NCBI RefSeq assembly: GCF_002443255.2
Contig: NW_019211457.1
Coordinates: 15,796,374 to 15,860,373, forward strand
Origin: Varroa destructor
Lineage: Eukaryota > Arthropoda > Arachnida > Mesostigmata > Varroidae
Direction: 5' to 3'
Length of the DNA stretch: 64,000 nucleotides
In this document: positions 51,749-63,634 of the stretch, piece after piece
Position numbering within the stretch: the first letter of the stretch is position 1
Layout: each line of letters opens with the position of its first letter
Translations under genes and position numbers: made by a program
Notes under the pieces: model-generated
Told to the model about the DNA's origin: nothing
Databases searched by the model: none
What the model saw: the letters and a program-made list of their open reading frames with translations, nothing else

Positions 51749-53699
51749 ATGGCGCTGCTGTTGCCTATGCAAGGCATTTTCTCGGCAAGCCTACGTAGGT
51801 AAAGTTTTGCTAAGGAAAAAGGAATACTGTCTACAACGCTCCTAAAGCCTGTGTGATGATGACAATATTATTATTATTCGTATTATTGCATGACTAACCT
51901 AACTAAGCAGAATGAGATGAACTAGGCTAATAGGCATTGTTTGTGTGATTTCCGTACTAAGTCAGTGGTTTTTCGAAAACCTGTTTTTTATGAGATGACA
52001 GAATTTTCATGTTACGATACAGTGTCAGTGTACTAGTTTGTGTTATAGTTGCACACTTATGCGAATGTATTATATTAGAATACTGTGTGTGTACAGTCAA
52101 GTGAACTCAAATTAATTTACTTGTTTGAAGTTCATACATCCACAGACCTAAAAGTGGGTATAAGGCTATCATCTCTGCACTCTGATTATTTTATCTGTAG
52201 ATGTTACATTGTTAGTTAGTGCAAGCTTATCGCAACGATCAAAGCTTTTGGTTAATATCGGACGCTGGTTGGGCTAAATCGTCGGCAATATTTTTGTGTG
52301 TTCAACCAAAAGGCTCCGTAATGTCCATGTAATTTTTGACATCAAATTGTATCATCAGTTTGTGCTGGATTCATTCTATGGATTTGAGAATCACACTATC
52401 TGCGTGCAAAGTGTTTCTAATCAAAAGCCTTGAATTTTTCTGTACGTGCAAATTTCAATTTCAGCCACTTCAGTTCTGAAAATTAATAACACTAGTTATA
52501 AAGAAAATAAGAGTTGCGGCAGAATTTAGTCGTCAGATGTTCGGAAATTGCTCCTCTTACTCAACAATGTTCACTTTGCTTTAAGTCATTTGGCAGATGC
52601 CCTCGATTTTCTGCAATTAATATGGCTTGTTGTACAATATCTAGATGTAAGTTTTCTGGCCCATCGATGGCAGCAATCTGCATGCAAAGGAACAGCACGC
52701 GCATGCGTAAAACCAACCGCTGCCTAGCTTCTGATTTCCTAATGTAGTAGTCTTGTGCATTTCCTAGATTCAGAGCCCATACATGCCAGTATGTCGGTTC
52801 GATTCGTATTTCGTAATTTTATAATAATTATGGGCGATGTGCCTCACCAGATTTACTCACTGTTGACTATATCTAAACAGCATCGGACCCAGATCCTATC
52901 AACTGAATCGTGATACAATTAATGTAGGACACCGACCGACTATTCGCCGGATGGTTTATCCTATTAGACCACTCTGTCTCGCTTCCTGTGCTTACTGTGT
53001 TTGTCTTATTACCGCTGTTAGACCGACATTATTACCAACTGACGTCCCCCCTTTTAGAAGTAAAGAAAGATACGCAAATTGATGACTTGCCGACGAATAT
53101 TTACGGCCAAAAACCTCTACCTTCCTTGTATTTGGCAGCTTTAAGAGTTCTTCAGAGAATAAAAGGGTTTGTAGTCAATCATCAGGCTAGCCGAGTATGT
53201 GATAATGAACATGGCACTACGTACTGCCACGTTAATTTAGCCGATCGAGTAATGCGCGGTGAGGTACTCGGTTGTGTCGGCTGTTTGAATCGATGCGGGC
53301 AACAAAGATAGACCTGAGATTTTCCGGCTACCAGCAGATTCCAACCCTTCGTTATATAACTATTAATAGTAACTTTCATTATGTTGTCATTCGGCTTAGT
53401 TTTGTACTTCGATTCGTTTTTTCACACCGCTGGCCAAGTGCACGGATATCATTGAGTTTCGAACATCGAATATAGATTGACATCTAAAGATCAGCTTACG
53501 CTTAAAGTCTAGAGTAGCCCAATACCGACTTATTCGTGGTATTAAACGCCTAAATGATTTTCGATTTTCAGGGCCAGGAAGTGGTCACTTCTATAAAAAT
53601 ATTTTCGACGCCGCTACGTTTTTTGCCCAGTTGACTCAACAGCTAGTGAACCGGCCGGCGCATCGCCGACCCTATGCCCGTCCGCTGGCCCATACCTAA
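51749..53699 (+). CDS. Candidate two-exon microprotein (speculative)
   Basis: ATG at 51749 encodes MALLLPMQGIFSASL plus one base, up to donor GTAGGT at 51795. An exon with a TTTTCAG acceptor at 53572-53699 continues in matching phase: PGSGHFYKNIFDAATFFAQL, TQQLVNRPAHRRPYARPLAHT, stop. The second exon is markedly GC-richer than its flanks. Joined, these give 57 residues with a hydrophobic start. The two exons may not belong together: the second could instead be the last exon of another gene, and a minus-strand ATG exon (53823-53803, donor GTGAGT) lies about 100 bases beyond its 3' end. No family is recognised. Confidence 0.15.
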
Positions 53700-54904
53700 C
53701 GTCGAGTTTGCACAGCGAAAGCCAGAAGAGCGAGCTGAACCGCATAAAAAATATAGGCAAGCAGCCGAATTGGCTGTTCTCGGTTCGGTAAGAACCACTC
53801 ACTGTCTTCGAACCGTCAGCCATTAGTAGCAGCTTTTAATTTAAAGGACGGAGCAACTAAGAATGACAATAGAACAATAGAGTACCAATTCTCTTTCGGT
53901 TGTTGGTAGAAGCTCATTTCTTGAGCCCTTCCTCGAGTCTTTTAACACTGTCGTGTACTGTATCGTACCACTCGGGGGGTGAAGGATGTGAACCCACGCA
54001 ACGTTTCAGCCTTCTTTCATCCGAGCTATTTGCTATAGTCGCAAAGTACAGTGATTTAGCTGGGACTATTGTTGGGCAAGCAGCGACCGATCCCGGGGCA
54101 TCCCTCTCTCTTTTCGACAATGTGCTGAACGTCCTGACTGAAAAGGGGACTCTAATGGAATAAAGGCGATCCTAACGAGACGAAGGCTACTTTTGCAAAA
54201 CTAAAGTGATGCTCACGAAACTTTAAGCAATAGCGTCGATTTCGGGACGGAGTAGCAGAATTATTAATAACTTGAGGCCTCTCTTAGTGAGCATTGCGTG
54301 ATAGTATAGTATGATTCGTAATAGACAGCAGATGTGTGGATATTTTATGTCAACTGCGAACTATCACCGAAAAGCTACTGCTCACCGAAGATCAAGGGAG
54401 CGCTAGCTAACGACCAGGAGTTAATAGAAGTACCTGGAGAAACGAGCTCTGAGAACGTATTTGTTTGTATAGCCGCTACAGATAGGTACAAATTGACACC
54501 CGTTCTCTAAAAATAACCGGTAATTTCTTACAATTATTAAATCAATCTCGAGTAACCATTTTATTAGCGTTAACCTACCGTATCCAATTTGTGAATAATG
54601 AAATACACAAATCAACCGTGGGTACTTTTTTGCTATGTTATCCCCAAACGTCAACGATTTTACGATCCGATTTTCCAAATTGTCGTCTTTGTTTCTGTAA
54701 GAACAGGTGTCTGGCAGCAGCTGTGCACAGATATATGCATATCAAACTAATAGATGTAAAAGAGAAATGATCTGATACCAGATCACGTGAAGGAGAGACG
54801 CGTCGCGGTTGTTCCAGGTGGTAAAAGAGTAACGTGACAAACTGTGATCCGGCAACCCTAACAATTTCGTACCGTTGCAGTAGCTTTTACGACTACTGTG
54901 AAAC

Positions 54905-56088
54905 ATGTCTAGCGGTGGTGACACAGAGACTCCGGTAATTGGTGAGCAACAGGAACACGATGAGGAGTCGACGTATAAGCCCCCGGCACAGAAAACCCTT
55001 CAGGACATTGTGAGCGCCGATGCCGAGGATGAAAGCTTACTCAAGTACAAGCAGGCTCTGCTAGGCCAGGCCTTGTCGGGCGAGCAGATAGTGGTCGAAC
55101 CAGACAACCCCAAAAATGTGAGTGTCGTCATTTATATAATCGGTGATGTTTTTAAACGCACTTTTTCTTTGGAAGTACTGTACAGATCAAGTGGGTTTAC
55201 AACGAGGTAAAATAGTGAAGATTTTCATGCCTATCCCTAAGAAACATCTTCAAACATTTGACAAACTGAGTCATAGTTCGAATTTTGAAAAGTTGTCCGT
55301 TTGTATTATCAATTTGCATAATTCGTTATGATTTTACTGATTATCCAATATAGGTGATAGTGAAGAAGCTGGCTTTGGTTGTCGAAGGTCGACCCGACGT
55401 TGTGCTTGACCTAACGCAGGATCTTGCCGAAATCAAAAGAAGGACATTCACCGTTAAGGAAGGTATTCTCTACCAGATCCGAATCGAGTTTTTCGTCCAA
55501 CGCGAAATCGTCACGGGACTAAAATACGTTCAGAGGATCACTCGGCTCGGGGCACCTTGTACGTCTTCCTCTCTTACTCATAAGACGAGATTTTTGACGA
55601 TCTTGCTAACTCTTCAATGAGAGGAGATAGCTATTCACATTATTGACCGTCATAGATATGACGTGTACATAAATTTAACTTTTAGATTTTCGTTGATAAT
55701 GAAGCTACCCTTGAGGATATTCCCATTCGGTCTTCACATTTAATTAATTACAAAGGAATACCAGGCTGCTGGTAATGCGGAAACAGATGGTCAGCCAGAC
55801 TGTCTCGTATGACACATGACACAATTTCTCTTTAATTAAATTTACTTAGTCTCTTTTCTTGAACTGCTGACATCGCATGTTATTTCAGTGGAGAGAATGT
55901 CTCAAATGGTCGGGAGCTACGCACCAAAGCACGAGCTCCAATCGTTTACGACGCCCAAGGAAGAAATGCCTTCGGGGATGTTAGCACGAGGCAGTTACGT
56001 CGCGAAGTCGCTATTTACCGATGATGACCAGCACGAGCACCTCAAGTGGGAATGGAGTTTCGACATAAAGAAGGACTGGGAGGACTAA
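54905..56088 (+). CDS. RhoGDI: Rho GDP-dissociation inhibitor, 3 exons
   Basis: Exons are 54905-55117, 55354-55558 and 55889-56088, with GT-AG introns and consistent phases; the product is 205 residues, the usual family length (about 204). The acidic N-terminal arm MSSGGDTETPVIGEQQEHDE is followed by YKPPAQKTLQDIVSADAEDE, the switch-binding helical arm. The immunoglobulin-like C-terminal domain begins near residue 72: VIVKKLALVVEGRPDVVLDL, KEGILYQIRIEFFVQREIVT, GLKYVQ, then across the last junction ERMSQMVGSYAP, TPKEEMPSGMLARGSY, LFTDDDQHEHLKWEWSFDI and KKDWED at the end. These match RhoGDI (ARHGDIA) block by block. Known role: extracts prenylated Rho/Rac/Cdc42 from membranes, sequesters them in the cytosol and blocks GDP release. 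Exon 2 ends at a GTACGT donor; an open frame continues past it into the intron but is not conserved. Confidence 0.96.
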
Positions 56089-56236
56089 GCTCAGAAATGC
56101 CCGTTGAATGTCTTACAGTGAAAGTGACTTGTCTGACTGGTTCACTTGACAAATATGTCAGCAAGAATCACGCCTGCTACTTGCATACGCGCTAAAGAGG
56201 CCTATATATGTAGAAAAACACGAAGATAACAACAGC

Positions 56237-56336
56237 NNNNNNNNNNNNNNNNNNNNNNNNNNNNNNNNNNNNNNNNNNNNNNNNNNNNNNNNNNNNNNNN
56301 NNNNNNNNNNNNNNNNNNNNNNNNNNNNNNNNNNNN

Positions 56337-56374
<38 letters not shown>
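56237..56374. repeat. Assembly gap (100 N, 56237-56336) plus (TA)n tract
   Basis: One hundred N followed by a pure TA run of about 38 bases, about 150 bases downstream of the RhoGDI stop. The gap may hide part of the RhoGDI 3'UTR. Confidence 0.97.
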
Positions 56375-56377
<3 letters not shown>

Positions 56378-57143
56378 CACACAGAACAAACAGAGTAGCA
56401 ATTACCGGAACAACAACAACCTACTAGAATAGAAGCCATCAGGACCAAACAGACACATGTACATCAACAATACTAGCATAATCTTACATTTGCTCTGTTG
56501 ATCTTACCATTATGGTGAGACTACCAGATTGACTGGATGTTCTTATCTTTTTTCCACACTATATCGTCATCAGTTCCTCAGCCCGATCGCTTGGTTTGCG
56601 GCACCATTTATAGCATATGGGGTGAGATCTTCTGGAATTTTTTTTCATTGTTTTTGCCGTTTTTCTGAACACCCTGTTACCAGCCCACCATTTTTCATCA
56701 AAAGCGCACGTTCCTGTCAACATATCCTGCTGCCTAATGCCATCGAAACTACCACTATCTCCCACCCACGCAATGGATGCCACGGTTAAACACGAGATAT
56801 TTTTGAAATTTATTTGTAGGAATTTTCACTGATGATTGAGTGACATTACGTGATGCTCGTTTTTTTTTTGTCTTGCGTGATCCTGTAGATTGTCGTTTCA
56901 CACGCAGTATGAGAGAAATCACAAACTGGCAGAAACAGATCAGCCACAAGTACCTGTAACTTTACCACTGTTGTCTGTATCTTATTTTTCCCTCACTTTT
57001 AAAAGTGACGCCTCCACTGATTCGGCCTATGTAGCTAATGAAATGTAATGAGAAAATAATCTATAGATAACCTATAAAACGTTGCAAGGCTATTAGCTAG
57101 TGAGATAGAACACAAGAAAATCTATTAGTGAATAAAGCGGGAA

Positions 57144-57503
57144 ATGGGAATACATCGTATTGTTTTAATCGAAAGCAGTCTGACAAACCTCACTCAAGGT
57201 GTTAGCATTATTTGTGACTCCGCTAACGCTACAAACGAACTTCCACCAAACCTGTTTCACTTAAATGATTACTACAAAGGAAAATGGGTTTTGCGTGTAT
57301 CAAGCATTTGGGTTGAAACACATGAAAGTCCAAAGAAGGGGGTGGCTGAAGGGCAATTAAGAAAAATGAACGAAGAAAAGTGCTATCTACAAGACGATGT
57401 TACTAAGCATGAAAAGGTTTACGGTATACATAAATATGCGGTTGTACTACTTTTATGGCCTGGCAATGGCCAACAGATGGCACGGAGGAGAATTCTATTT
57501 TAG
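57144..57503 (+). CDS. Unrecognised 119-codon open frame (probably chance)
   Basis: ATG-initiated frame MGIHRIVLIESSLTNLTQGV to RRILF and stop. It has no signal peptide, no repeat and no motif I recognise. AATAAA occurs only upstream (57131), not soon after the stop. It is listed because it is among the longer uninterrupted ATG frames in this spacer; composition is like the neighbouring non-coding DNA. Confidence 0.1.
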   Translation: MGIHRIVLIESSLTNLTQGVSIICDSANATNELPPNLFHLNDYYKGKWVLRVSSIWVETHESPKKGVAEGQLRKMNEEKCYLQDDVTKHEKVYGIHKYAVVLLLWPGNGQQMARRRILF

Positions 57504-60500
57504 CCGGAGTTGATTAACTATTTCCACGTTGCTATTAAACGAAGAATTAATGTTGTATCTTGACGACTATTGCAATTGTTTAGTAATTGGGCCATTTACC
57601 AATTGATTATTACTCATTATAAATATATAGAAGCGCTAAATAACGCGAGAGTGCACTTATCGTCTATATATCTCTGCCTCTTTGGAAGCATAAGGTACGC
57701 CATTGTCTACCCGTGTTAGCCAAAAGCGATTTGGACAAGGTGGTTTCTCTGATTCATCAATCTCACAAGCATCTTCAACAGCTAATACTTAAAAACCCAT
57801 ATCAAATACAATGAAAATTGCCAATCGTTGCATTTTTTACTCGAGATTGATGTTCAATCGAAGTAAAATTCAACTGCCGAGCAAAACGCTCTCGATGAAG
57901 GAGAATCTATTTATCGCCCATTGGTGAAATAGAGAACTCGATATGTTTTCCGAGTTGACACGATCGCTTTTTCTCTTACAGTGTGCACAAATTTCACAGA
58001 TTTTCACTGTTGTCAAAAGGTTGATGAAAACTGTTGAACACATGTCTATTCTGTGGTCGCGCACGAAAATCACATCGATAGGGAAAGCAAACAGGCTGTT
58101 GGTTTTACATATCTATATATATATATATACACATGACGATAAGTAACGACAAATGTAATGGTCTTCCATCAAAGTGGCCAAATGTGTTGAGTATTAAACA
58201 TGCGACATAAGCGATATAGATTGCTGCTGCGACCAACTTTACTGAACTTATTCTATTATTATAATTATTACGACCATTATTACAAATCATATTACGATTC
58301 TTACTAGAGAACTATAAGATGATATTATTTAGGTAATAATGTGGCAAATGAACAAATAAACAATAGCGATACCATGACCTGATATTGCCTGATGTTAATT
58401 GTTTTGTCATTTATTATCACGACTATTATGATAATTATAATGATGATGCCAATAATTTTCATAAAACATATTTTAATAATTTGATTAATCTTATTGAACA
58501 AAGAACACACACGAAAGGTGAAGTCTACACAGAAGTCCGCGCTAACGTAATCTCTATATACCCCGATATACTTATATATATACGTCTATATTATATAAAT
58601 AGATCCATACCTCAGTGAAGTATAATTTGATTCCTACTATTCATCAAAATACGGTATAGGCGACTACCTTGTCTTTCATTTGTACCCAGATATGTGGCAC
58701 CTTAGAACCTAACAAAAATTGATCTTTCAATCAGCCTGATGCAGCTGCGGCGCATATATGAAGCGCATATTGCAAAAGGTCGCTTCATGGTGGTCAACTA
58801 ATAGCACACTTACGATAATTTTGTCCATGAATGATATATTCGATTACCAATGTTCGGGTCACAGATAAAAAAACGTCTGCAGAGCAGTATCTAAAGCATT
58901 TTCCGAGCACAGTAGCAATGGCTAAGTAAACATTACTCTAGATGCATGTTTTTATCCCGCAAATAGCCAAGGTTTCCAACTACACATTCTAAGCTAACTT
59001 CGTACAAATGTAGGTTGTGAACTGCTCGTACAGATTAGGGGATGCTAGTTTGAATGCCCGAGGATGTTTTATGAGTGCGCACGCTCTTCGATACTTCACC
59101 GAAAAAATAAAACGCTTATTGCTTCCTATATGGCTACATGAAAGCCATCTCAGTCAATACGAAAAGATGTTCCATCCCATTGAAACTGGATCGATCTCGT
59201 TGTTTCTTGGATGTTTCGACACTTATCGCATTAGAATTTGAGGTGCGATCAAAGTGCGGGGTTCCAGCCAAATGGCTCTTCTCTTCGAACTCGAGCTCGA
59301 AATAAAAATCAGATCAAGTACGAATGGCTTTGAACTTCGACAGAAAATATTATTACTTCTATTGCACAGAGTACAGAGCTACAATTGTGTTACCGCTTTA
59401 GTTCCTCAATAAACGAAAACGAAGTGCATTCTTTATTTTCTGGTAATAACATTGGCATAAATGCACGCGATTTAGGTCGCCTAGGTTGAATCCGTCGCAT
59501 TATATGAACAAGCTACGTAGAGTAGTAAAACAGGTAAGAATTAGCTGAAGCCGAGCAACTTGGGCAAATCTGCGCATTAGGCATGCAGAGTGTCTATGCT
59601 AACCGCGCTTTTGTACGGGGACCATCGAGCAGATTCTTCCAGTTAGATAGTCTCGACTTCGAAGTCCCGGTCAAGGTGAGCGCACAGTTTCAAAACTGAC
59701 CTAATTGGAAATAGCCACAGGGAATGACGGACTGATTGGTCGGTGAGATGCCGTGATCAAACATCGGTAGCGGATATCGATGAGCCGACAACCGAAGCTC
59801 AGAGTAAAGAGAACCTGAATATGTAATAGTGAGTTTCATAGACATCGCAGCTAACTACCACTGTTCTGTTTTGGAGTCCAAACGATAAGTGGACTTGCAC
59901 GACAATTAATGATTGTTACCTGCAGCAAACGGGACCAATGATACATGAGAGGAATTCATACAGCTGTTATAACTCACACTAATGTGGATGACGACAGACT
60001 TGCTATCGGCGAGGTGCAACTGTCAACTCCGTAGCCTGTCTTAAACTTGGCTTCTCAGGGCAAGACCGATTTACCCGACCGAAGGCTTCTGGTAGGAAAA
60101 GACAGTGCCATTTACGTGAAACACTAGAAAATATGTAATAATGTAGACGATATCCATATAATCTATCGAACTTAGGGTGTTCAGGATATCTGCGAATATG
60201 AAACCAAGGAAATCAATCCTGGGGTTAGGTGTTGATATTCACTGACGGTGAAATTAATTTAGTATGACCCTTCACATTGCATCAGGCTAATTACTATTAT
60301 CACGGTAGGGAGATACATGCTTTGGCTCAAAAGACGGCGCGCATCGTCGCTTGTATGAAAGCAACAGTGGATCCTTCGTGATAATCGTATGTGTAGAAGG
60401 GTTAAGGATTCCTTGTACGTCCCTAATACGAGATTAGACGTATTATATGTATCTATATATACTGATACGAACAAGCTGGGACAAAACTGGTGTTTTTAGT

Positions 60501-60565
60501 TAGTAAACTGTATCTAGATAAAAACAGGCATGTAATAAAGTTTTTTAAATGTGGGTTTGTTTCAG

Positions 60566-60697
60566 GGAAATCTTGCCCGAATTCTTGCCATGAAAGCTGG
60601 CCGCAATGTAAACCCTAAATTTCAAGCAATTAAAGAAAAGCCATTGTCATTGTCTGATGCGAAAGCTTCGAACAATAGCTTAGAATCTGATGATTAA
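60566..60697 (+). CDS. Candidate terminal exon of an unrecognised plus-strand gene
   Basis: A GTTTGTTTCAG acceptor precedes an open frame GNLARILAMKAGRNVNPKFQ, AIKEKPLSLSDAKASNNSLE, SDD, stop; the other two frames close quickly. AATAAA at 60979-60984, followed by an A-rich run, would suit a 3'UTR of about 290 bases. The basic amphipathic start and acidic Ser-rich tail look protein-like, but I do not recognise the family and could not find matching upstream exons. Confidence 0.3.
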   Translation, partial: GNLARILAMKAGRNVNPKFQAIKEKPLSLSDAKASNNSLESDD

Positions 60698-60978
60698 TTT
60701 CTTATCCGTTTTATCCACACCATGATATTTTTGTGGTTCTGTTCTAGAAATAGATTTCCTTTCTCGTCAGTTACTTTTGTAGTGTCAAGGGTAATGGGTG
60801 GACGTGCCTCAGCTACGACAAATAGCCGGCCTAAATGAATCCATCTTTATCCTACATAACCTAATAACTTATATCGAGAATTTTTCGAAAAATCAAACAT
60901 TTCTTTGTACTTTATTGAAACAGTACTCACAATTTCATTCACCCAGATTCCCATATGAGGAATCATTGCTGACGTTGC

Positions 60979-60984
60979 AATAAA
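60979..60984 (+). terminator. Candidate poly(A) signal
   Basis: AATAAA followed by CC and nine A, about 280 bases after the stop of the candidate exon at 60566-60697. Confidence 0.3.
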
Positions 60985-62464
60985 CCAAAAAAAAATTTAA
61001 TCGGTGGTTTCATTTGTGCTCATTCACTCGTCAATAATAGGATAAACCCGTGAGTCTTTAAATTTAAACGACTATCGCTGTCTGTAGTGATTTGCAGACA
61101 TCACTAACGGTTTGTCTCAAAGGGATATATCCTATATCTATTGTCATTATTATTGAATTTCAAAATTATTGATTAATTATTATTATTGATCATTGATTGA
61201 TTGACATGATTATTGAATAATCAAAAAAGGCTGTCTGACTGATAAGTCAATTTCAAAGTTGTATTTAGCCAGCTTACACAAAGAAGCATTACTAACTTAC
61301 CTGTGTTCACTTATTCTTAGGAATAGAGGCTTTCTTAATAGCATCGTTATCAGACTGGAGAACTGATCAAGTTAGATTATTTCAGTGTGTAATCATTTAA
61401 TATATGTATTTTTTGATGAGAAAAATAAGAACGAACGATGAGTCATTCTACATAGCTGTTTTTTTGTTTTTGGGCCACTTCGAATTAAATCAGTCTAGTT
61501 ACGATTTATTCAATTCTAGCAACCGGGACAGTTCACTATACATGGAATCATTGACGCGTTAATTCCTTTGCATTTAGAAAATGTATTTTTTATGGACGTA
61601 TGTTTATGTTCTTCACGATAAGCTGATATTATTAGTATTATAAATAATCTAAATATTATGAAACATGTTGGTGATTGTTGAAAATCTGTGGAACAACACT
61701 GCATTTTCCGAAGCTTCGTTAATTTTTTCGCAGTTAAAATTTTAAATTTGTTGGGTGGGAAGAAGAGGACGATATTAGGCATACCTTTTTGGTTCCGGCA
61801 ATAGCGCAGTAGTATCGAGTTTGTCTACTAAACTTACGGGCACATAAGCGGTTTAGGTCCGAAACCGAGCGTAGGTTGTTTTACCAATATATATTTTTGG
61901 AAATCACGAATATTAGGTAGGATCGTTGTGAAGTAGATTTTAAGTAGATGTTCCAGTCGCCATCACCAACCTAGCTCATGATGCATAGAAAAATATAAAT
62001 ACCTACTTTATATACAGGATATATTTCCACATATTTGAATTACTTAGAAAAACAAAAAATTTCAAATATCTGTAAAAACTTTCTCTCCAGTTAATGAACA
62101 CCAATTTTACTTAGTCCTAATCAACTTTATTTTATTCACTTATCTATGTATTTTTCATTGGTTTATTTACTTATCAATTGACGTCTATTCGACACTTCTT
62201 CAATCTGGCCAGCTTTAATGAATGTCGTCCAACCTAAAATAATCAAAAGATTATTAATAGTAGAAGCAGCGGTATTAAAGCCTAAGCAGTAAAATCCATC
62301 CTTTTAGTATCATGATCATTACTGTTAGTTCTTGACCTCGCCGCTCGTTTCTCACTGGTGAATTCGATATCACTTTGAACTAACTATAGTAGCCAACTTA
62401 CAGCTCGTCACGTCTGTATTGTTTGCTTGCAGCTTTTCTACGGTGGGCGTTATTAACGTAAGTT

Positions 62465-62479
62465 CCCCCCCCCCCCCCC
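62465..62479. repeat. Poly-C run (15 bases)
   Basis: Fifteen consecutive C in spacer DNA; a length-unstable homopolymer. Confidence 0.95.
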
Positions 62480-63634
62480 ACAATTTCAACTATCATTTTA
62501 CATGCGCTGTCAGGGTACTTCTTGAAGGATCGTAGTCTGTGTATGCGGCACCTGTGCTCTCTTAACAAAATTAACACTCGCGGAAATCATGCAGCGTCGT
62601 TGGTTTATGACGAAGCTAACACTACACTCAGTATTATTAGATATATAGAGCTGGGTAAAGCGATGCCGAGCTTGATAAACTGACACTGTCGTAACATACT
62701 GTTCGTGAGTTGTTGTGGAATTTTATTTATTGTGTCAATCTTACGAGTTACCTAGTTATAAATTAAAAGCAGTAAGTAAATCTAACACTTGCGTTCTAGC
62801 ACAATAATCACTAACCCATTCGGCGCTGGAACTCGTTCCTTCAAAGAACTAAAACATGCTCAAAAGCGTGTGATTAATTTACTATAATCTCTATCAATGC
62901 TTTTTTCGGACGTAAACAATTAGTATCCTAACTAGTACCTAAACTCATCCCTGCGGTCCATTAGGTTGCGAGGGAAAATTGATTTTCGAAACTGTTATCT
63001 CAGCACAAATTCAGTGACGTCAAATGCTCATTGTCTTGTTTGTGTTTCAGACCTCCGGTAAATAGCGCCTTTCCATAACTGACGTTGATCATATCTCAAA
63101 AATCGATTTTTTAAGGGAAATACAGCACAATCATTCGACGAATTCATTGTTTCTTATTCAAAGAGAAATCATTATTGCTCTGAACTGTTGTTTGTACCAT
63201 TAACTAGAAACATATTTAACGCTTAAAAAAGGTATAACACATACCAATTCAGTCCAGTTCAATCTCCTTAACCGGATCATAACCAACTGCCTGATAAAAT
63301 CCTTCCAGTTATCTCCGTCTATGTATTAATTATTGGTGCCTTTGGTTGACTTCTCTCCACTCATTGAAACGGTTTGTCTCTCATGGTCAGGACTCGCCAT
63401 GTCGAACATCCGAAACACATTTTTCATGATTCCTGTTCACCTTATATTAACAACAATACATCATATATATCATACACTTTGAAAAACGCCACAAATCCGA
63501 CCTTATTCGTTACAGCTCCTCACATTCTTCTCAGTGTTTCTCCGTTCTTCACCTAACTTCTCTTTAGCTTCATATTTCACTGTTCTTCCGGTCCCTTACT
63601 GATCAGCGCATCCCATTAATAATTCTATTACCGA

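Larger units (their letters stand above)
42670..54904. other. Long spacer between divergent FDXR and RhoGDI
   Basis: Twelve kilobases with no recognised conserved gene. Higher-GC islands occur at 44.5-45.8, 46.9-48.1 and 50.5-51.1 kb and could mark promoters or first exons. Candidate short exons are listed separately. The FDXR promoter should lie just above 42669 and that of RhoGDI just below 54905. Confidence 0.4.
56375..63634. other. AT-rich spacer
   Basis: No conserved gene was recognised in about 7 kb. It includes a 119-codon ATG frame at 57144-57503 with no recognisable domain, the candidate exon at 60566-60697, many ATT/TA-rich patches (58.2-58.6 and 61.1-61.2 kb) and a poly-C run. Sequence near 59.5-60.1 kb is less AT-rich and may be decayed mobile DNA, without diagnostic motifs. 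Confidence 0.45.

Noticed and set aside
52785..52815. GGTTCGATTC string resembling a tRNA T-loop
   Set aside because: No A-box or cloverleaf can be made with the upstream 60 bases.
55143..55331. Open frame in RhoGDI intron 1
   Set aside because: The donor GTGAGT at 55118 and the conserved continuation at 55354 show that it is intronic.
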